Of a stretch of 64,000 nt of DNA, positions 57,401-64,000 are shown one piece after another. A program made the position numbers and the translations under genes. Below the pieces are notes generated by a model, which had not been told where the DNA came from, did not search any database, and saw only the letters and a program-made list of their open reading frames with translations. The stretch is from Lactarius indigo (taxonomy: Eukaryota > Basidiomycota > Agaricomycetes > Russulales > Russulaceae). Position 1 is the first letter of the stretch. Every line of letters starts with the position of its first letter. The stretch spans positions 124,001 through 188,000 of the forward strand of contig JAFKAC010000067.1 in NCBI GenBank assembly GCA_025766275.1, written 5' to 3'.

Positions 57401-58168
57401 GCCTCCATGCCCTAGTGGTGGGTCCAATGTTTGTAGTCTGCCTCCACCTGATGGCAGGTCTGGTTGATCCAGCCCTATGGTATGGAATATAGCTGCATTG
57501 TTGGCATCATTCATATGCTGGTTTCTGAATTGATAGGAAGGAGGATGTTCTGGGCTTCTTGATGAAGTGCTGCTGCTGCTTCTCATGCTACTGTGTCTCA
57601 CATGGTGATCACTTCTTGCTCTATCATGGTTGCCATAGGTTCATGAACTGCAGGTGACTGTACATGGATGATTTCAGGTTGGTCATGAATGTGAAGGGAC
57701 TCAGCTCATTGAATGGTGTATTGCTCAATTGGCCCTACACTTCCTGGATGCACTTCCTCACTTACTTCTTCTTCTTTGGTTTCTTTGCTCACTACTTCTC
57801 CAGTCAAGTGTTCTCATAGTTGTCCATCAATGGGTCCCCAATCTGCCCTCAAATTCTGTTCTCTAGTGTCGATGTTGCACTGATAGTTTCAACCTGCTGG
57901 TCTGACAACATCCCAGTGGTTATCTATGGGGTTCCATGTAATCCCAACCCAACACAAGTGATTGAAGTTGAACTCAATGGGTTGGAATCACATGGGTCCA
58001 TTAAACTCCACAAAGTACCCTGTTTCCTCTCCTTGTTCTCTCCAGTGGGCTGCTCCCAAAAATTGGGTGGGGACATTATGTTCCCCTCTTTGCTCCAGAT
58101 AATAGGGATGAAAACTCATCCACTGGTCTGTTATAGTGATTGCCACCACAATGGGATCTTGGTCTTAA
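54487..58168 (-). pseudogene. gypsy E gag, protease and RT, broken
   Basis: 5' half of gypsy E. Gag starts near 58168 with the N-terminal domain (SFHPYYLEQRGEHNVPTQF, then GYFVEFNGPM), then a Gly/Pro-rich segment (57480-57290: PRGGGLPGGPPGGGGSTHV), and a capsid-like region (WVLLYLKWLNQQIQRGI, then DKYVNEFEEAA). The protease has MDSGTTDNFINPK (near 56030), the RT has YPKLDI (near 55180) and CIYMDDISIAT (near 54960), and RNase H begins FKLEVDMSGYAVGAVL near 54530. Stops and frameshifts are frequent, many of them TGA. The homology ends near 54487 where the LINE begins. Confidence 0.85.
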
Positions 58169-58251
58169 TGTAACACCATCATGATGTTAGCTCAACTTGA
58201 GCTCAGATAAACAGCAATTGACTTAGCAGAAAACAATCCTTGAAGGCATGT
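58169..58251 (-). repeat. Fragment of 5' LTR of gypsy E (family LTR3)
   Basis: TGTAACACCATCATG, continuing in LTR3 sequence (AGCTCAACTTGAGCTCAG) for 83 bp until another LTR begins at 58252. It abuts the gag leader as a 5' LTR should. Confidence 0.8.
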
Positions 58252-58829
58252 TGTTATGATCTGATGCTTCAGACCTCAGTTACAGTATGTCCCCACCTTG
58301 GTTCCCCTTCTGTACTATACTTTGTTACCAAAGGAGCTACCACTATTAGTGGCACTATTTCCTTGATCCAAGTGTCCCCTTAGCCCATTTAGTCTCTTTG
58401 ATATTGTATGGACTTGTGTTCATGTTGTTTGGAACCTTGTCCTATATAAGCCTGTACTATAGACTGTAGGAAGCCAGACTTGGCTTCACTTGCAATCTAG
58501 CAACCTTGCCTTCATACTTTTGGTGTGACTTCATCTTATCCCCTCTTCTTGTGCATCCCCTACCTCAGTCCTTAACTAGGACACTTCAAAGTCTTTGCAG
58601 TTGAACTATATCAACATGTCACACCTGCTAAGACTCTGTGCACTTACAAGATAGAGTGTAGAGAAGTGTTACACATTTCAGGCAAGGAGCCTTACATAAC
58701 AGAGGAGTGCTGCACTCTGTGCCACATCCCTGCCACTTGTATTTCACAGCAATAAGACAATAGATGTCTTCACTTGATACTTGTGTGATTCAGAACCCTT
58801 AGAACCCATGCCCCTGCTAGGGCATAACA
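58252..58829 (+). repeat. Solo LTR-like segment LTR8
   Basis: 578 bp, TGTTATGATCTG to AGGGCATAACA with a 7-bp inverted end and an internal TATATAAG near 58444. The flanks CATGT and AAGTT differ and lie in two different elements, so this LTR marks a recombination or deletion joint rather than a simple insertion. Confidence 0.65.
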
Positions 58830-60270
58830 AAGTTTCACCATCTGGTCACATGAGATGAATGGAAGGACACAATTACCCTCCAAAAGGCTGAATACATGCT
58901 CCTCAAAAACAAGTTTACAAAAGGAAGAGGAGAAAAGTGAGGAGGAGCCTCTTGAGATCAATGGTTGTCCACCCTCAACAAAACATGTGATCCAAATGCC
59001 ATGGATGTCTGTTATGGACTGGACTCATTTTTGACTTGACTTTGATTTTTTACTTACACTTGCATTTGCAGGAAAGTCTTTCCTTTCTTGGCTTTCCCTT
59101 CTTGGACTTGCTGCACACTAGGAGCCTTAAGATTCTCTCCTAGTGCAAAGTGAGACAATGAGACACTCATTGTCCTTATAAGTCTTTATTACTACTATTC
59201 TTGGGCTAAATGCACCCTTTTATGGCAGGTGTCTCACTTGCCTTTTATATCCTTGTTTCTTCTCACACTTACTGCAGATATCTGTGCACATCTTTTCCTT
59301 TTTCCCATGCCTGCTGTGGATTGCTGTACTTTCTTCTCATGCCTGCTGCAGATTGCTGTGTTACTTCTCACACTTGCTGCAGATTGCACCATTTGTTTGT
59401 TCTGCACAAATAAATATTTTGCTATATGTTGTGGCCCTAAGTAGCTTGTATCCTTAGACTCGACTTCTTTACCATCACAGTATACATTGTTTTCCCATTC
59501 CCTTGGGGTAACTCTCTGCTGAACCATCAAACCTCTTGAATGGACCCCTGAACTCCACTCACATCTTGAGTATTGTGTCATACTCCAAGATCCTTGTTAA
59601 CCACTTAAACCTTGCCACTACCAGCTAAACCCTCACTCACTGACATAGAAAGACCAGACTTACTCACACTGAGCTGAATGTTTCTACTGTAACATCACAA
59701 TGTCAGCCACACCAGATCATGAGTTGCAATGACAGATGCTAAAAAACAACAACTCCAGAAGGAGGGAAGATGGTTCTGCTGTCAAGGGCAGGGGCATATT
59801 TTGCAAAATTGCCCCCAGAAGCCCACCACCACCATCAAAGTAGCCAACACTGCCCAAAATCCCTCTACATCTACTGTAACCCTAACAAGCACTATCTCAA
59901 TGATGACATCTTGACCTCTTTCAAATGGAGAACAAGCTGAAGCACAAGTGGTGGCACTCATTGCACAAACCCTGGAAGTGCACAAACTCATGGTGGACAA
60001 ACTATTTGGCCAAAAGAAGGATGTTCTGAACACTTGAACCTGGTGGCCTGTGCTAGAACATTAAAACTTAGTGTGTACAATAGCAGATACTGATCTATGT
60101 GAATTCCAGTACTTTTCAAATCTGCACACACAATGGCTAAACAAAACATTTTGGTGGACTCATGGGCAACAGACAATTTTATAAATGCCAACCTCCTGAA
60201 AAGACTCAAAATCACATACTTCCTGACAGAATGGTCCATCAAAATATGGAATGTCAATGGCACTCACAAC
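58830..60270 (+). pseudogene. gypsy A3 gag-protease fragment, strongly decayed
   Basis: A plus-strand piece of family A. It covers gag from the capsid end (EYMLLKNKFTKGRGEK, then a TGA where Arg would be) to the knuckle (WFCCQGQGHILQNC) and the gag end at about 60037, then the pol overlap and the start of protease (DSWATDNFINAN) up to 60270. LTR7b (59011-59699) splits it. Compared with A2 nearly every CpG has become TpG or CpA. The knuckle has W and the protease has W in place of G, both inactivating. Confidence 0.88.
59011..59699 (+). repeat. Solo LTR, family LTR7 (copy b)
   Basis: 689 bp, TGTTATGGACTGG to TGTAACATCACA, perfect ATGTC duplication. It is the reverse complement relative of 16556-17272. 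Confidence 0.92.
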
Positions 60271-60520
60271 TAGTGTTGCCATGGCTCAGCTCAAATCGGC
60301 TGAGCCAGCCAAGCTGAGCTGTTTTGAGCCAAGCCAAGCTGACACATTGGCTCATGACCAAAATTGGCTTAGCTTGGCTTGTGAGCTGGCTGAGCTGGGC
60401 TGAGCCAGGCTCAATTGGGAATGATCAGATTGGGCAGGGCTCACCTGGCTTGTGAGTACGCATGAGTGGGCAAGAATGGTTTCTGTCTGGCTGAGCCAGG
60501 AACAAGCTGGCCAAAAATGG
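60271..60520 (+). mobile_element. Apparent hAT-like transposon end with subterminal repeats
   Basis: Gypsy A3 protease sequence stops at 60270 and TAGTGTTGCCATGGCTCAG begins, resembling the TAGNGTTGCC-type ends of hAT elements. The next 230 bp are dense in the palindromic motifs GGCTGAGCC, AAGCTGAGC and AGCTTGGCT on both strands, as in hAT subterminal transposase-binding repeats. The other end (GGCAACACTA) and the 8-bp duplication were not found, so the identification is tentative. Confidence 0.45.
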
Positions 60521-60744
60521 AAATATATTTGCTCAACATGTGTGTCCACTGTCTGCTGAGGCTCTCAGAAGAAAACTGGGTAAGTTCTCTTTCTTGGCAT
60601 CTCCTCAGATGACCTTGCGCAAACTCTGACAGAAAATAAATAAAACATATGTATTGAAGTAGACTACATAGTACAGAGAATATATTTTATGTCTATCCAC
60701 TGCCTAGGGAATTGAAGCTGCCTCGCCATCATCGTCGCTGTTGT

Positions 60745-60905
60745 CGTCATGGTTGCTGCAGTTGTTGTTGTTGTTGTGGTGGTGGTCACAGTCATTGTTG
60801 TTGTGGTTGTGCTGGTGGTGGTGGTTGCGATGGTGGTTGTGATCACCACAGTTGCCATGGTTGTCACTGTCATGGTGGTGGTGGTGGTGGTGGTTGCCAT
60901 CACTG
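60745..60905 (+). repeat. GTT/GTG-rich microsatellite
   Basis: About 160 bp of imperfect trinucleotide repeats (GTT, GTG, TGG) with interspersed CA and CAT. The long open frames here are products of the repeat, not genes. Confidence 0.92.
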
Positions 60906-61267
60906 TGGGCATAGTACAATGTTATGTGAGTTTATATGCTAATTTTATAAGAAGCATATCCCAGAAATGTCTAAAAAGTTGTTGTGTAAAATATTGTAAA
61001 CTTATTTACAATATACTCTCCAATGTGCAAAGGCTTATGCCACCAGATATATTGTAAAAGTATCCACAATATAATTCACAATTAACTTTCAATATGCTCC
61101 ACACATATATTATTAATAAATCCATGTTGTTCATTGTGATGACATAGTGACTCATATTTACAATTTATTCCCAATTAATCTACGGATTTCATTGAAGAGA
61201 TATCCAGGCCAACAGCCGACATCATGACATCATGAGTCAGTGACTCAAGACATCTCAACTCAAGACG
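60906..61267. other. AT-rich noncoding interval
   Basis: AT-rich, with several copies of short ACAATAT/TTACAAT-like motifs and no gene or element end that I can recognise. CpG begins to reappear at its right end. Confidence 0.5.
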
Positions 61268-61570
61268 TTGAAATCTCAACATACAATACACGACACCTCG
61301 CTTGACATTGGAACACCTCAACTCACGAACAGACACAGGCAAAGGCCCTCAGAACATCTCATCAATGGCCCAAGAGATCAAGCGATCAAGCCCAACTCAA
61401 AGACACAGCACACAAAGGCATTGCGCAGATTCACACTTGCCAATAACACAGACATATTTTGTATATTAATTCTACAACTAACAATCACTTGTACATGTAC
61501 AGACTCGAATTGGTGTAAGTTCGAAAGGCGATATACAATATCTGCAAGAAAGGGGAGGAAGAGGAAGTAG
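61268..61570 (+). other. Weak ORF, not recognised
   Basis: A 100-codon frame starting MKSQHTIHDTSLDIG and ending in a basic tail (RKGRKRK). It has no recognised domain and no promoter signal, and the composition gives little support. It may be chance or an exon of a host gene. Confidence 0.2.
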
Positions 61571-63244
61571 TGGACCACTCCCGCCCTGCCCCACTTCGTC
61601 TTGTCACAGGGCCGACACCTCTCAGCGGTCCTCTTAGGGCTCACCACCGTTGCACCTCTGCGATGGCAGCAGGATGGGGTGGCCTAAAGGTCGGGTCGCG
61701 GCTGTAATGACGACGGAGGGAGGAGGCCCGGAGCATGACTCCAGAAGCTCCCGGTCCAGTTGTCAGTGTGACGGAGAGGGGTGGTTCTGAAGAGAGTGGT
61801 GACCACATGGACACATCTAGAAAATGACATGAATACTCACCTCTACCTGTATCAATGTGGGAGAGGTAGACTCTTGGTGATGGCTTGGGACAGAATGTGG
61901 ATGGTAAGCATCATGACCGAGACAGCGCAGGTACGGTGACAGGCGGCGTGGCTGAGGCATGGCAAAGGACAAAGGACATGAGATGCGGGAATGCATGGCC
62001 TACAAGTGAGCGGGTGACAAGCTGGTGTGCATTGGCGATCTGATCCGATAAGGGTGAACGAGTGGGATGACCTCGTAACGAGAGTGAGTGGGTGGGTAGG
62101 TGGGTTGAAGTGAGCAGGAGAGAGGAAAGAGTGATTGATAAAAAGGAAGTGAATCCGAATCCAAACTGGCACTTCAGCCATGTGATGTTGATATTTGGCT
62201 GGGGCTCAAAAATGTTCAAATCTTGACCGTCCCTGGTCATGCTCTTTCTTGGAAAAAATCCAGGGGTTTCAGTGCTGAAAACAGTGAGATCAGCACTAAG
62301 GCAAGAGTGGGGGAAGGTGGCGTTGGGTGTGGTCATCAACTTCGCACAGGTGGATATTGGTGTGTGGCTGAGGGGAATGGCAATGGGAGTCTTGATTCAC
62401 TTTAAAAGACCTTGACGAGCCCATGCTTGTGTGCATTTGAAAGCATTTGAAGTAATACCAACGACATTGGTGGGGTAGAGACTCAGTGTGTTGTTGTGTG
62501 TGGTGGCGAGGGTACCGCGTGTCCTTGGCTTGCACTTGCTGGCGTCCTCGTGTGCTGCTAAGACTAAGACTGAGCCCCAGGATTGAAAACGAGGCGTCCA
62601 GTGTACGGTGTGTACCATGCTAGCTGAAACTATTGAGCAGAAGCGTCACCTGCATTGGGGATGCCGTTCTGGCTGCTGCCAAGGTCTTCTGCCTTGTTCT
62701 GGACCTTGCGTGTGTGGGTGGTGATGGTTGCTGAGCCATTGAGGGTTGCTGAAACCAAGTCTGACTGAGTGACAAGAGTGAGTGCAAAGTCGAAGTGGAC
62801 GCAGAGCCAGGCAGCAGGAGCGGGCGAAGTGTGTGGGAGACAAGGTGTGAGTGGCGCTGACAAGACTTTGTAGAGTACCGGAGGTTCTTGCGACTTAAGC
62901 ACTTGAGAGACGAGATACTGCAGCCATTGAGTGTCCAGGAACGGGAGCGACTGTTCTTGCTACTTGAGCAGTTGGGGGATGCGATACAGCAGCCACTGAG
63001 TTGGGACTTGCTGTGAAAGGGAAGGAACTGTTGGTGAGGTGGGAACTGTGACTCTGGACCAAGAGGGATCTGAGCTGTGCAGGGTGACTCCGAGCAAGAC
63101 TCTCAGTCCTCATTTCAGCAGTAATAAAGGTTGCTGGCAGATCTGATAAGATGCCTCAGCATTAGAGTCCATGAGCTTGGTCTTGGGCTCAGGCTCGGAC
63201 ACCATCGGCTGTAAAAATGATGTTGACGCAGATGCACTTGTACA
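61571..63244. other. CpG-retaining interval, possibly host gene sequence
   Basis: No transposon motif is seen here. CpG is common, unlike in the repeats to the left. Minus-strand splice-like signals occur (for example GGTGAGTATTC near 61838) and two minus-strand open frames (62895-63113 and 62630-62902) flank a 69-bp-spaced tandem repeat. None gives a recognisable protein. Confidence 0.35.
62885..63000 (-). repeat. Imperfect tandem repeat, 69-bp period
   Basis: Two 47-bp blocks at 62885-62931 and 62954-63000, about 80% identical by eye and offset by 69 bp (23 codons). On the minus strand both read similarly (QWLQYLVSQVLKSQE and a related block). The multiple-of-three period hints at a protein repeat. 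Confidence 0.5.
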
Positions 63245-63613
63245 TCAATAAAGACATGAGGATTGTATGGCAGGAAAAAGTGACTGAAAAACACACCACT
63301 GCGACTGCACTTTGGCCAACTTTGTGATGCCAAGAAGGGCAGGAATTATATCTTGTTTTGCTTGAGGTGAGATGGCCAAGGTGTCAAGCTGGGTGCTCAA
63401 GACTTGATTGAATTCCTCCATGCCAAAATCACCTCCCATTAAACCTGCCATGACATGGGAAACAATGGACACCGATAGAGAGGACGTGTGTGGTTGCAGG
63501 AAGGCTGCAACTGATTGAGTGATCATATCAGTGGTATAACTGTTAGGTGCCTTGCGTGTCATATGAAACGATACTGCAGAGGAAAGGTTAAATGACCTCG
63601 TTTCTGAAGTCAT
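63245..63613 (-). CDS. Hypothetical protein, probable host gene exon
   Basis: A 122-codon frame starting MTSETRSFNLSSAVSF, with an amphipathic, mainly helical look (ITQSVAAFLQPHTSSL, then NQVLSTQLDTLAISPQAKQDI). I recognise no domain. Upstream on the same strand lie a TATA box (63983-63989), a 58-bp GT-AG intron (63883-63940) with a TACTAAT branch motif, and coding-like sequence (VIELAKGDGVSRVYSTVFSD) between 63760 and 63620. The gene may therefore start further upstream and this may be an internal exon. A stop (TAG) lies between that block and this ATG, so either another intron or a pseudogene is possible. Confidence 0.4.
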   Translation of the reverse strand: MTSETRSFNLSSAVSFHMTRKAPNSYTTDMITQSVAAFLQPHTSSLSVSIVSHVMAGLMGGDFGMEEFNQVLSTQLDTLAISPQAKQDIIPALLGITKLAKVQSQWCVFQSLFPAIQSSCLY

Positions 63614-63882
63614 CTTGCAAGGAGCAACCTAGTCCACAGACCGACTGATGATGAGCCAGTTGAGAACATCAGAAAATACAGTGGAGTAAACGCGACTCAC
63701 TCCATCACCTTTGGCAAGTTCGATAACCGACCATCAGATCCCACATGATAACACCTCATTGGAAACCTCTGCCGGAGGATGGTCTAGTGTGAAATTAAAT
63801 GAGTTTTCCGATCCTGCATAAAAATCTATCTGATCTATGGCAGTGGGGCAATCAAAGGGTAATCAATCTGGAGCAGCTGCAT

Positions 63883-63940
63883 CTAGAATGAAATCATGAT
63901 TAGTACATTAGAATACAAGTCTAGTACATCATTGGCGTAC
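63883..63940 (-). other. Probable 58-bp spliceosomal intron
   Basis: On the minus strand GTACGCC at the donor, TACTAAT about 15 bases before the acceptor and TTCTAG at the 3' end. The length and motifs are typical of basidiomycete introns. Confidence 0.5.
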
Positions 63941-63982
63941 CAGTATTACTCTCTAGGCGCGACTGCAACTTCTTCAGCTCCC

Positions 63983-63989
63983 TTATATA
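63983..63989 (-). promoter_or_regulatory. TATA box of the putative host gene
   Basis: Minus-strand TATATAA within GGTATATAAGGG, about 40 bases upstream of the putative intron donor. It suggests a transcription start near 63960. Confidence 0.45.
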
Positions 63990-64000
63990 CCTTCTTTCGG

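Larger units (their letters stand above)
33821..58251 (-). mobile_element. gypsy E, split in two by a LINE
   Basis: The 3' half is at 33821-36256 (LTR3, polypurine tract, ORF3, chromodomain, integrase). The 5' half is at 54487-58251 (RNase H start, RT, protease, gag, 5' LTR3). Both are on the minus strand and the LTRs at both ends are LTR3 in matching orientation. The LINE lies between them. Compared with A2, about 1 kb from RNase H to mid-integrase is missing, so either the LINE insertion deleted target DNA or two copies of the same family are involved. That these halves form one element is inference. Confidence 0.6.

Noticed and set aside
60664..60942. Several overlapping ORFs rich in Thr, His, Cys or Val
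   Set aside because: They are translations of the GTT/GTG microsatellite in different frames.

Overview
The window looks like a repeat-packed, gene-poor stretch of a filamentous basidiomycete (mushroom-type) genome. The reasons are chromodomain Ty3/gypsy elements with the RT block DIRWGYNN, a PIF/Harbinger-like DDE transposon with short GT-AG introns (48 bp), a Tad/I-like LINE with an RNase H domain, and repeat decay confined to CpG sites. I cannot name the species. No rRNA, functional tRNA or CRISPR array was seen.

Layout. 1-5422: Ty3/gypsy copy A1, minus strand, cut by the window edge. 5423-12663: gypsy family B, minus, degraded, broken by two solo LTRs. 12834-14340: the 3' end of a plus-strand gypsy (C), a probable LTR and an unrecognised ORF. 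14345-19601: a complete Harbinger-like transposon with 17-bp terminal inverted repeats, carrying a DDE transposase (plus) and a Myb/SANT-like partner gene (minus), broken by two solo LTRs. 20285-22790: a tRNA-derived SINE split by a four-deep stack of solo LTRs. 23507-26833: a Ty1/copia remnant with two LTRs and a 928-codon open frame but no gag or protease. 26838-28605: a Tigger/pogo-like transposase pseudogene. 29033-33357: gypsy D split by a retroposon with a 15-bp target duplication and by solo LTRs. 33821-58251: gypsy E, split by a large LINE (about 36257-54487). That LINE in turn holds the best-preserved element, gypsy A2 (45551-53459; two 585-bp LTRs, 5-bp target duplication CACCT), plus two solo LTRs. 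58252-60270: an LTR and a decayed gypsy A3 gag. 60271-61270: an apparent hAT-like end with subterminal repeats, a GTT/GTG microsatellite and noncoding DNA. 61271-64000: sequence with CpG retained and a possible minus-strand host gene with a TATA box and a 58-bp intron.

Nesting. Nine insertions carry perfect 5-bp target duplications, so their relative order can be read directly. From oldest to youngest on the right side: gypsy D, then an LTR2 element, then gypsy E, then the LINE, then gypsy A2 and two solo LTRs.

Main points of interest. (1) A third ORF between the integrase chromodomain and the 3' LTR recurs in three gypsy families, and in family A it ends in four CxxC knuckles. (2) The family A gag has no usable AUG; its conserved start is GTG in strong Kozak context behind an AUG-free leader. 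(3) All seven differences between the A2 LTRs are CpG transitions, and the same change removes a catalytic Asp in the LINE RT. (4) The LINE has an unusually long ORF1 that overlaps ORF2 by ATGCATAA.
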